From an uncultured bacterium (lineage in GTDB: Bacteria > Verrucomicrobiota > Kiritimatiellia > RFP12 > UBA3636), in assembly GCA_902761575.1 (NCBI GenBank), contig CACWKU010000013.1, forward strand, positions 1 to 35,217: a DNA stretch of 35,217 bases, given 5' to 3'. Made by a program: the position numbers and the translations under genes. This document shows, piece after piece, positions 28,301-35,217 of this stretch (positions within the stretch are counted from its first letter, which is position 1; each line of letters starts with the position of its first letter). The notes below the pieces were generated by a model. The model made no database searches. It saw nothing but the letters and a program-made list of their open reading frames with translations, and was not told the DNA's origin.

Positions 28301-28489
28301 GACGGCACCTGGTCCTACTGGACCTGGGTCCGTCACGGCACCGACCGCTGGGACTACGAGGAGGCCGCTCGCGGCAAGGGCACGCTCGTCCGCGATGCCG
28401 ACGGAAACTGGAGCTTCGTCTCCGACGCCTCCGGCCGGAAGGGAGTCCTAGTTCGCAACGAGGACGGTACCTGGACCTTCCAGAATTAG
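16322..28489 (+). CDS. Giant secreted multidomain protein (PKD, TSP3-like, LamG, duplicated modules)
   Basis: A 4055-residue exported protein with signal peptide residues 1-26 (LALPARA). The start is supported by an AAGGAG Shine-Dalgarno at 16309-16314. A PKD domain (about 255-326) contains YEWDFGDG. TSP3/EF-hand-like DxDxDGxxD loops, often followed by WE and GTDP, are near 458, 640, 899-940, 1061, 1179-1262, 1456, 1590, 1672, 2209-2340, 2615-2714 and 3785-3880. A LamG/concanavalin-type domain is at about 1700-1930 (KAMYFDGNAA to GWIDEIRVWDR). Modules A and B (from 2285 and 2658) are tandem duplicates, as are modules C and C' (from 2985 and 3372). C and C' contain carboxypeptidase-regulatory-like folds (GLGAGSYAVIGWVDSNGDG). 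A 68-residue tail with three DGxW motifs ends the protein. No catalytic domain is recognised. Probably a calcium-stabilised surface, adhesion or matrix protein. Confidence 0.9.
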   Translation: MKQTQSLLRLLPAAVLALGLALPARAALQTMDPATFTMVNTLNITMQQGTQKIIRISDPNLGPEENIDCWIQGNAVTVSPAVQTLATSANPGWTISAVSVTPNGAPEVVRIFQQSDDTASNYVTINITVTPGENAFRWEVDGSTISSGSISIDEGAFADVTARLFMPVSATTVFDITSSSNLIAVTPAEATVLAGGEGLSFRVTALDGPASGSVTVSSRNGGVVGTLFVRINNVAPVITTPNPDDPPEFTRTANKPSVYTGVAKDDGSVDNPQLVYEWDFGDGTAVVQGRQATHAYASEGEYTGTLTVTDKDGASAVSTFTVVVEPGVIVKLDTPGELEKTLAGVARASGFTFETPEGTTWIPAGNPFGPKEPFVTDVILPDRVYPFGWLVPDEITGGNTARLKTGWNAITQLSGNAPDTGIATVYYVGSLAWKGNDIIVGVDGEGHDIVVNPDTFGDIDQDGLPDIWETRYFGQVDMDTILEEGFAAASDKQPSDEDEPIQHPRYTADGNPDHDHLPPYASVVVTNKVDGGLIQVFDYPLDCSIGVRSYATVAWEDIPPDWLSSVAAAYDTQLTQNGYPRRQSFVPFSNFMEFRGVPECRVDPDTGDLSVDEGGRYLWRYYTDPNPTKYTRGPSPVTDPTSADSNNNGRDDGWEYYFWLTLKYDVHPEHWRAYDPTFSLYAPSSGNYTPNANPGLPLLKTEVGNFEAVTEAKPDDPWDVFAYYGSVTNAPIVNTNMSVRVNYPNGFQLFNLLGAMDSRGNSILYYVGTDLMPHPTDGWINLLTGDYYIPGVADFLLKEADYPDFFPKGAPDEGGLDWSDPAPILQIAAVHQDGLFSREYLMSLFDPASTASGVRQPENADELPYAWYRDDTVTNNYSTLSVNASAQRPMPYVRWQPDFDIDNDGLSNLEEYYLGTDPLNWDTDGDGMPDGWEVMMGLLPLDARNGAALQSGPDDNPDDDWMASGPFGHRHWLVQKYRWDHGAEGGIQFRLEYEGRNACLFADQWNGGANGCFVPGEASTSGAKYSNREEFLFARYLIAMGLTSAVYPGMWNDCTTDPLNDDTNDNGLPDGWEAYVCCDPIWLPNADTIDPEAPDSDEAMWSLAYLPVYTYRYGVLPPSFQDKDGISLWAEFDNQAIADKRDADVEFEMPSGSMCVRHAFPRLNPDWTNKPLPTDPSCDDTDGDGLPDGLEYKEDYDYNGDENPLANFNPTTADTDGDWLPDGWELVMGNYDTNHADAVFGTFGDPDGDGLANYQEYLTGSQYGWRYDYWYAPDNTSYWRPLGDTPDDDSVGFVYYRPADFFRPEADFATMFIASNLLEKLEARYGIPDDVGDSKWGGRWSNVGVQQRCAKVMEANGDLIMMAYSFNVDFPKEDFAPLHISANEAQVFVYMMQQMPNWGHYSQGGGGSFNRGRGTFGWDAAGNSGTGKELTAVWTFMPNNYVGPAGFPGTSPRMADTDSDGMPDYWELYHGLNPTYGGCRLTSMIADGLNERMQGANAHNVDADRADGGPTVLSFYVGEDGYVGDGSQNNWRMGWDPTYVRNMHETMVGLRPVSLIETTSFTHLLCPPQMEWGHFDPVLRPWLSGDRVADPDQDGLSNEEEATSYLANDILHHTDPSPYWITDTSDPNSYVNLYYRTAGLAPYWWWDQPLIGESGDPPTYLFDFEVNEGFDTDNNNIADRDELTDTDGHRATDPLDLDSPIARKAMYFDGNAACRTRQPFFHDKYSLASFTVEFWFRAQEPVSDRTQTLIHRPVLMPVNEGSGAYAWTTRNNFCVELDPEGHLVARIDNDAIEQASQSSVSIRGGRVVPNIWNHVAVSMDSVGNTFTMYLNGEVAAAASTSLKPCTGILLGLDHIDHGEDNGPYTYDVLNYDYSPAPIVVGAYDTNGWGVVSGYNINGTRDAFQQPMFDESKFYKGWIDEIRVWDRCRSQSEINNSMKKRFTKADIAPINQARFAWDNVYLPGATSLSDFPQKLLYHYSFDNLPDVARAPAERDDTFLSPHDTDKYPQGWDLVADGTGRSGGFTGVEEAANAGVLGTRHFAAPWWYTANYRSTVYGPDYSYVPYIENTVAHMPQRPPQDMKELVPLYNAYYELYGYRFRATADWMQDVYEYLYPMVQSAYPIEPNPVSTEAPAVELEQVRNSMNPYGETYHTSISVGYERNTANFGGHLDRWGQYEYVPILSDMLPLLDAVADIDVPMWDDERPGWDLSAIDSDGDGLPDWWEIAHGLDPNDATGVNGAYGDSDGDGLDNYAEYLAGTDPHAADTDGDGYSDYFSRADGTSLTYGELYDDGDGMDNAWEIAHGLSPDRFDADADPDNDGWSNWSEYMAQTDPTDPGDYPHPKFNVTYYYDGEQAELTGLGVYPYGEKTTGDTMGGSFDGRYTMGVDHGEQTYLGIDGVVTLGEHSDIGLQGTFGTTKLQHGLVESATITVQVPTAEGYEARQFTMAIANEALGQFTADNDGWLFMELESGRLYMNGVYYGCRAMVNYRVKSYSFPESFSNLIRNPFGAHTHMVEGPNRFLGWMDVNGNQEFDFGEPMGISIYNPTIAGWDSVQTEIMLSDGLWDFPRLSWVDAPASTNVPSPNEYIVTLRWVGSSSESEESETTTTTVGGGGYGDIDGDGLDSFQESRAGTDVDKMDTAGDGRMDYDSQSAAGTLTWGELYDDGDMMPAQWEIANGTDPDNYDADDDPDDDGWTNYEEYLAGTDPNDAAAFPTPQIDVTFLYSGSFSAATNTSMNPTILTYSQRRKGTYLDGNASRGIYMGGEPDGRYTMHGTVVGEEGILGVGGSHAVEGIMLAAVPLDYGHVREATIEVWDEDARENAEEYTSSEFNEEVLQFVDERDTMLYLERETGLLLCSANLVGKRFSIDYTIEGYTYPLEINGFVRGNGTHAVGGYNRFFGFLDGNGNGSWDEGEPAGLSLYNATLVSPHSTKTTIPLSDGLFGFPRFAWPASTNANVTSYRVTIWNGKGETALEDANGNPVESIVIEAPRTFIHEGDYIEHGIRGIKFGESTTDTLTWEVASMNGVDPKPEILAEGEFVSSFVPNTGSRRQMKVVSPVAGNTVYGSLVEFKWQMDWRTEGVFFTVKNSSGSAVAGLNNLYVPFPVLHGRTTDDDYYYTYIPQLENGRSIANLPTGTYTYTITENVRSSAVEAQEISGSFRIDNADTSRTKAAINGHVHYYGRLGTDLVPGKVVVQAYEIPNSAETSLSVGGNPIARTTVAADGSFSLHGLGAGSYAVIGWVDSNGDGRFTSSDTQGFGFLGNSACPNQIPGWCPPLVITNNTKMVAIDLDDVHVVLRDRDVNGDGKPETYTGTAADWKNADLRTFPNPTAAQLETLGWVNAYLFSTTRVVRVITSTSSSRQKNFEYVTKRYVVPAPRLFFHEWDQIRLGKKNNDPTEYGLNLGVTNVIGVTWNVAASDGYRSEKIAQGDFVVNAGLPPGSERDPRRTMRAIWPTQLTKVYGSVVEFEWEMDWRNAGVRFVLENIDGDEPVEVFNGVIPMPVRHGKTTTQNYYYTCKPQLEDGLRFLDLPSGKYRYTITERPRTSMFAAQSVSGTFQKVNEDTARSVHSIAGRVEYYGKVMESETVAAGIASGDGASRVLTALVDTNLVHRGAMGVYVMKGGEPVETLNDSKGDGVLHSESAPNAYSGSIAYKSDADPSKAEITVNFLVPPGADTTLDLVVKKFPAPLVIQAFKVPENAESALSFSGTPVAQTTQEEKGAYKVDGLGQGAYAVRAWIDSNGNRIPDNWETIGFATYSSTVSPNLDRAAAPIRVTNDVINTVIVLHDRDTDNDLLPDSWEFWKFGDLQTSGYDQTQPDLYIWQEYADGLLDSDPRTPDTDLDGLTDAMEILVTKTDTHKRDTDGDGIGDLEEFLSGSDPLDANDAVPYTVPALAFDADGQPFVEIPYPSIQPGVVLTYELQRKENLADAAWETVCVHEVVNDGSGDLVGGSDGVNAHMTAPGVALLKPAEKAEDVDFNSGFFRIKVYADYGRMVDNGDGTWSYWTWVRHGTDRWDYEEAARGKGTLVRDADGNWSFVSDASGRKGVLVRNEDGTWTFQN
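23174..25215 (+). repeat. Tandem protein-level repeat pair A/B in the giant protein
   Basis: Unit A begins near 23174 and unit B near 24293, about 373 codons apart. Shared landmarks are GELYDDGD, (N/D)DGW(S/T)N-EY, DGRYTM, NRFLGWMDVNGN versus NRFFGFLDGNGN, and LSDGL-(F/W)-FPR. A Ser/Glu/Thr/Gly-rich linker (about codons 2595-2615) separates them. The copies are diverged, so the duplication is old. Confidence 0.82.
25273..27690 (+). repeat. Tandem protein-level repeat pair C/C' in the giant protein
   Basis: Unit C begins near 25273 and C' near 26435, about 387 codons apart. Matching blocks: APRTFIHE / APRLFFHE; VYGSLVEFKWQMDWR / VYGSVVEFEWEMDWR; YYYTYIPQLENG / YYYTCKPQLEDG; YTYTITE / YRYTITE; AYAVRAWIDSNG / SYAVIGWVDSNG. 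C' carries an insertion of about 85 residues (around nt 27050-27360) that C lacks. Confidence 0.85.
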
Positions 28490-28500
28490 TTCCCCTTGCA

Positions 28501-28534
28501 GGCCCGGCGGGCGGCGAAGCCGCTCCGCCGGGCC
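28501..28534 (+). terminator. Hairpin after the giant gene
   Basis: A 15-bp G/C stem (one bulged T) closing a GAA loop, 12 nt after the stop codon: outer arms 28501-28510 and 28525-28534, inner GCGGC/GCCGC. No T-tract. Confidence 0.68.
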
Positions 28535-28610
28535 CGCTCGCATCGGGCCGACGGCGCCGCGCGGAAGCGCGGCGCTTGTCTTATAGAATGGTTCCGAAGT
28601 CCTGCCCCGC

Positions 28611-28639
28611 TTGCCGCGCGGTGCGGCTTCTGGTAGATT
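28611..28639 (+). promoter_or_regulatory. Promoter of the zinc-ribbon membrane protein (predicted leaderless)
   Basis: TTGCCG (28611-28616), 17-bp spacer, extended -10 TGgTAGATT (hexamer 28634-28639), then 7 nt to the ATG at 28647. Confidence 0.68.
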
Positions 28640-28646
28640 CCGCGGC

Positions 28647-29537
28647 ATGCGATCCGCTCCGCAGTCGTTGCTTCTCCGCGTTCCGTGCCCCGCCTGCGGG
28701 CGGCCGTCGCGCGAGCTTTCGCCCTGCCCGTGGTGCGGCGAACGCGCGCCCGCCGCGCCGCGCACGCGCGGCGACATCGTCCGTCTCGTCGCGGGACTCG
28801 CGCTGCTCGCGGTAGCTGCGGGGACCTCGGCCGCTACCGGAACAGTCGTCGATCCGGTAGCGCCCGCCGTCCCGTCGGGCATGGCCGCCGCCGGTCTCCT
28901 CTGCGGGCTGTTCCTCGTCCGACCCCCTCAGTCTCGCTTCGCTCGCCAGCTCCCCCAGCGGGGGAGCCAGGAACCCCCTCAGACTCGCTTCGCTCGCCAG
29001 CTCCCCCAGTGGGGGAGCCAGACGCGCGACACCTCGGCGCGCAGCGCCGGCCCCCTCTCTGAGGGGGCTCCCGGCGAAGCCGGGTGGGGGAGTCTTGCCG
29101 CCGCCCTGCTCTCCTCCCTCCTCGCGCTCGCGCTGCGCGCCTGTGCCGTTCCGTATCCCATCCCCATCGTCCAGCGCTTCGCATGGGCCTTCCCCGCGCT
29201 TGCCGCGGCATTCTTCGCGCTGCGCGTTCCGGCTGAGGCGCCAAACGCGCCGGCGTTCGGCGCCTCGTCGCGCGAACGCGCACTGCGCCGCCATGCGCCG
29301 GATCTCGTCGCCGCACTCTCGCTCACTCCGTTCGCCGCCCTCTTCGCGGTTTGCGGTCCATCCCTTCTGTCCCACGTCGCGCTTGCGCTCGTTCTCGGCG
29401 TTTGGCTTGCGCGTCTCTCTCGCCCCGCCGTTCCCCTCCTTCTCTCCGCGCTCGGCTTCACCCTTCTTCTTCCCGATCCCGCCTTCTTCGCGCTCGGCCT
29501 TGTTCCTGTTGCGCTTCATGCCCGCCATGCCGCATGA
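28647..29537 (+). CDS. Zinc-ribbon multi-pass membrane protein with in-frame repeat insertion
   Basis: A 296-residue protein of unknown function. The N-terminus carries a zinc ribbon, Cys14-x2-Cys17 and Cys27-x2-Cys30 (CPACG, CPWCG). Hydrophobic segments follow near 43-65 and 75-91. After a hydrophilic interruption there are several more (about 150-167, 175-190, 224-255, 260-285), so it is a polytopic inner-membrane protein. Residues about 93-149 are encoded by a tandem palindromic DNA repeat. They read PPQSRFARQLPQRGSQE and then PPQTRFARQLPQWGSQT, which looks like an inserted repetitive element rather than native protein. A TTG at 28611 would add 12 residues, but it is the promoter's -35; ATG 28647 is preferred. 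Monocistronic, just upstream of the rRNA operon. Confidence 0.7.
   Translation: MRSAPQSLLLRVPCPACGRPSRELSPCPWCGERAPAAPRTRGDIVRLVAGLALLAVAAGTSAATGTVVDPVAPAVPSGMAAAGLLCGLFLVRPPQSRFARQLPQRGSQEPPQTRFARQLPQWGSQTRDTSARSAGPLSEGAPGEAGWGSLAAALLSSLLALALRACAVPYPIPIVQRFAWAFPALAAAFFALRVPAEAPNAPAFGASSRERALRRHAPDLVAALSLTPFAALFAVCGPSLLSHVALALVLGVWLARLSRPAVPLLLSALGFTLLLPDPAFFALGLVPVALHARHAA
28923..29093 (+). repeat. Tandem palindromic repeat element inserted in frame
   Basis: Two direct 51-bp units (28923 and 28974) share CCCCCTCAG-TCGCTTCGCTCG-CAGCTCCCCC-GGGGGAGCC. They are followed by a related inverted segment (29051-29093) with CCCCCTC/GAGGGGG and CTCCC-GGC-GAA-GCC-GGG hairpins. The total of 171 bp equals 57 codons and the 51-bp period equals 17 codons, so the host frame is kept. 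It resembles dispersed palindromic elements of gut bacteria (from memory, not searched). Confidence 0.75.
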
Positions 29538-29617
29538 TCCATCCCTTTGCGCGATGCGGGGCGCAGGGGCGCGCGGGGCGCGGGGCGCATTTTTCTTCCC
29601 AAAACGCCCCGTAATCG

Positions 29618-29669
29618 CATTTTTCTTTCATTGAAACGCCGCTACTAGAGCGGCGTTTCAAGAAAAATG
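29618..29669. terminator. Long inverted repeat / terminator upstream of the rRNA promoter
   Basis: Perfect 11-bp stem GAAACGCCGCT / AGCGGCGTTTC with loop ACTAG. It is extended by CATTTTTCTT (29618-29627) pairing with AAGAAAAATG (29660-29669) across a 5-nt bulge. A T-rich stretch follows. It probably stops transcripts of the preceding gene before the rrn promoter. Confidence 0.65.
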
Positions 29670-29690
29670 CATTTTTCTCAATTTTTCCTC

Positions 29691-29719
29691 TTGACTCGCG
29701 GGGGGCGCTTTGCTACCTT
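29691..29719 (+). promoter_or_regulatory. rRNA operon promoter with A/T-rich upstream element
   Basis: TTGACT (29691-29696), 17-bp spacer, extended -10 TGcTACCTT (hexamer 29714-29719). Immediately upstream (29667-29690) is an A/T-rich stretch in the UP-element position. GCATTTTTCT occurs three times, at 29587, 29617 and 29668. The predicted start near 29726 gives a leader of about 200 nt. Confidence 0.75.
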
Positions 29720-29800
29720 GCTGACCCGTTGCGCCGCGAACGGGGGCGCTCATCCATTAGGACCCCCCTCCGCCGGCCGACCCTGGGCGCCTCGCGCGCC

Positions 29801-29812
29801 GCTCTTTGAAAA
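29801..29812 (+). promoter_or_regulatory. boxA antitermination site, rrn leader
   Basis: GCTCTTTGAAAA followed by CGGAA, matching the bacterial boxA (TGCTCTTTnA) bound by NusB/NusE. A near-identical element, GCTCTTTGACAACGGAA, recurs in the spacer before 23S. Confidence 0.7.
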
Positions 29813-29922
29813 CGGAACCGCTTTTTCGGGTCATCGCCCAACCGGGCGCGCCGCCACAGATGGCGGGGCGCGGGAGGCGGGGCACCGCCGGACACGTCCG
29901 GAGAGGAAGCGCAAGATTTCAA

Positions 29923-31484
<1,562 letters not shown>

Positions 31485-31689
31485 CTAAGGAGACGGACCC
31501 CGAGCGATCGGGAGTTCCGATGGTCAATTCGTCGATAAGTCCTGATGGCGAGGCTCCGTCCTCGCCAGAAAGGGCCGACCCGGCGACACATGGCGCGGCG
31601 AGCTTGCTCGCCTCGCCTCCCAAAACGAAAAACTGGAATCCTCCAGCACAGGCCGAAACGCTGCCGGACCCCGCCTCCCGCGCCGCACC

Positions 31690-31765
31690 GGGGGCATAGC
31701 TCAGTTGGTAGAGCGTCGGCTTTGCAAGCCGAATGTCGCCGGTCCGAGTCCGACTGCCTCCACCA
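31690..31765 (+). tRNA. tRNA-Ala (TGC) with abnormal T-arm
   Basis: 76 nt with encoded CCA. The acceptor GGGGGCA/TGCCTCC keeps the alanine identity pair G3-U70. Anticodon loop TTTGCAA with stem TCGGC/GCCGA. The T-arm is odd: stem GCCGG/CCGAC has a C-A mismatch and the loop is TCCGAGT, so U55 of the invariant T-Psi-C is C. A preceding spacer of 205 nt after 16S holds only short hairpins (e.g. GGCGAGG/CCTCGCC near 31547-31566). Confidence 0.9.
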
Positions 31766-31782
31766 GCCGCCGCTTCGCGGCG

Positions 31783-31876
31783 AATGCTGAATGCACAATG
31801 CTGAATGCTGAATGGGCGCCTGCGGCGCCCGTCCGGTCCTTGATCATTCAGCATTCATCATTCAGCATTCAGCATT
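31783..31876. repeat. Heptamer-based inverted repeat between the two tRNAs
   Basis: Two 32-nt arms (31783-31814 and 31845-31876) are reverse complements at 29 of 32 positions. Each is made of AATGCTG-type heptamers. A GC hairpin GGGCGCC-TGC-GGCGCCC (31814-31830) sits at the apex. The arms nearly fill the whole tRNA-Ala to tRNA-Ile gap. Confidence 0.85.
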
Positions 31877-31882
31877 GAACAT

Positions 31883-31959
31883 GGGCGTGTAGCTCAGTTG
31901 GTTAGAGCGTCACACTGATAATGTGAAGGTCACTGGTTCAACTCCAGTCACGCCCACCA
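31883..31959 (+). tRNA. tRNA-Ile (GAT)
   Basis: 77 nt with encoded CCA. Acceptor GGGCGTG/CACGCCC is fully paired, the anticodon loop CTGATAA gives GAT, and the T-loop TTCAACT is normal. It follows tRNA-Ala, the reverse of the common Ile-Ala order. Confidence 0.97.
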
Positions 31960-31963
31960 GCAT

Positions 31964-31990
31964 GAGTGACGAGTGACGAGTGACGAGTGA
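31964..31990 (+). repeat. Tandem heptanucleotide repeat GAGTGAC
   Basis: Three full copies of GAGTGAC and a fourth truncated copy (GAGTGA) directly after tRNA-Ile. It has the same 7-bp unit length as the neighbouring AATGCTG repeats but a different sequence. Confidence 0.9.
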
Positions 31991-32012
31991 AAGCGGTTCC
32001 ACGCAGATTTTC

Positions 32013-32025
32013 TGCTCTTTGACAA
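32013..32025 (+). promoter_or_regulatory. boxA antitermination site before 23S
   Basis: TGCTCTTTGACAA followed by CGGAA, parallel to the leader boxA. The remaining spacer to 23S (about 180 nt) holds only hairpin-forming, processing-stem-like sequence. Confidence 0.72.
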
Positions 32026-32207
32026 CGGAAGACGAGAGAAGTTCAAATGTGAACTCATTAGTAGTTCGATTTCAAGACAATCGAACCGAGCGCGTGGCTT
32101 CGAAGCGAAGAGCTGCGAGCCGAGGGAGGTGGCCGCGAAGCGGCAACCGACCAAGGATCGAAGCGAAGCCGGTCCGCAAGGATCGGAGCGAAAGCTTTTG
32201 AAGAAAC

Positions 32208-34976
<2,769 letters not shown>

Positions 34977-35050
34977 TTTTCCTTCCTACACTTCGCTTCG
35001 GAGCCATGTTCCCGGCTCGGTTGTCCCTTCCCTCGTCTTCCGCGTCTTTT

Positions 35051-35167
35051 CCTTGGTGGCCATGGCGGGGAGGCAACACCCGTTCCCATTCCGAACACGG
35101 AAGTGAAGGGCCCCAGTGGCGAGGGTACTGCGGCAATCGGCCGCGGGAGAGTAGCGCGCCGCCAAGG
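35051..35167 (+). rRNA. rrf: 5S ribosomal RNA
   Basis: About 117 nt. Terminal helix CCTTGG/CCAAGG. Internal CCCATTCCGAACACGGAAG matches the conserved loop B/C region. It lies 74 nt after 23S. Confidence 0.95.
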
Positions 35168-35176
35168 TTTTCTTCC

Positions 35177-35217
35177 GGGGCCGTCCGATCCGCGCGATCG
35201 GGCGGCCCCGTCCTTTT
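35177..35217 (+). terminator. Intrinsic terminator of the rRNA operon
   Basis: A 14-bp stem (35177-35190 with 35196-35209, one G-T pair) with loop CGCGC, followed by GTCCTTTT at the window end. It is the only classic hairpin-plus-T terminator in the window. Confidence 0.88.

Noticed and set aside
28584-28592. TAGAATGG as a further promoter with an ATG start at 28588
   Set aside because: The frame from that ATG gives an Arg-rich product antisense-like in composition and overlaps the zinc-ribbon gene, which has its own better promoter. No -35 fits well.
31783-31990. A possible CRISPR array from the short repeats in the rRNA spacer
   Set aside because: Units are 7 bp, contiguous or inverted, with no spacers of uniform length and no cas genes nearby.

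Overview
The window comes from a GC-rich bacterium of the PVC group, most likely Kiritimatiellae/Lentisphaerae-like (Verrucomicrobiota). The 16S gene has the group-typical block after position 340 (GGCTGCAGTCGAGGATCATT) and AAAGAAATTGACGG in place of the usual AAATGAATTGACGG. Giant secreted proteins with thrombospondin type 3 (TSP3) repeats, LamG and PKD domains also fit this group. Taxonomy is inferred from memory of sequence signatures, not from a search.

Positions 1-12.7 kb are compact housekeeping DNA. On the minus strand lie a 5' fragment of hrpB coupled to a small lipoprotein gene, a TIM-barrel sugar isomerase/epimerase downstream of dnaN, then mnmG, folK and a RAYT-type IS200-like transposase in one tight operon, then a GT9 glycosyltransferase and an M28/glutaminyl-cyclase-like lipoprotein. 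On the plus strand lie an AMP-forming acyl-CoA synthetase and a metallo-beta-lactamase-fold hydrolase. The non-coding gap between dnaN and mnmG (5737-6100) holds a cluster of DnaA-box-like TTGTCGACA 9-mers. Two ParB-type parS palindromes lie inside the mnmG coding sequence. Together these make the gap a good candidate chromosomal origin, although dnaA is not in the window.

Positions 12.8-28.5 kb are a plus-strand run of three exported proteins: an 886-residue NHL/TSP3/PKD protein, a 229-residue coiled-coil protein, and a 4055-residue giant. The giant is built from PKD, TSP3-like calcium loops, LamG and two tandemly duplicated modules. They probably form a cell-surface or extracellular structure, but no catalytic domain was recognised.

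Positions 28.6-35.2 kb hold a zinc-ribbon membrane protein whose gene has absorbed an in-frame palindromic repeat element. A complete rRNA operon follows (16S - tRNA-Ala - tRNA-Ile - 23S - 5S) with its promoter, boxA sites and terminator. The spacer contains heptanucleotide repeats, and the tRNA-Ala has an abnormal T-arm.

Recurrent promoters have the form TTGnnn - 17/18 bp - TGnTAnnnT. At four genes the -10 element ends only 7-8 nt before the ATG, which predicts leaderless mRNAs. From the candidate origin at about 5.9 kb, the giant surface genes and the rrn operon run rightward, co-directional with the expected fork.
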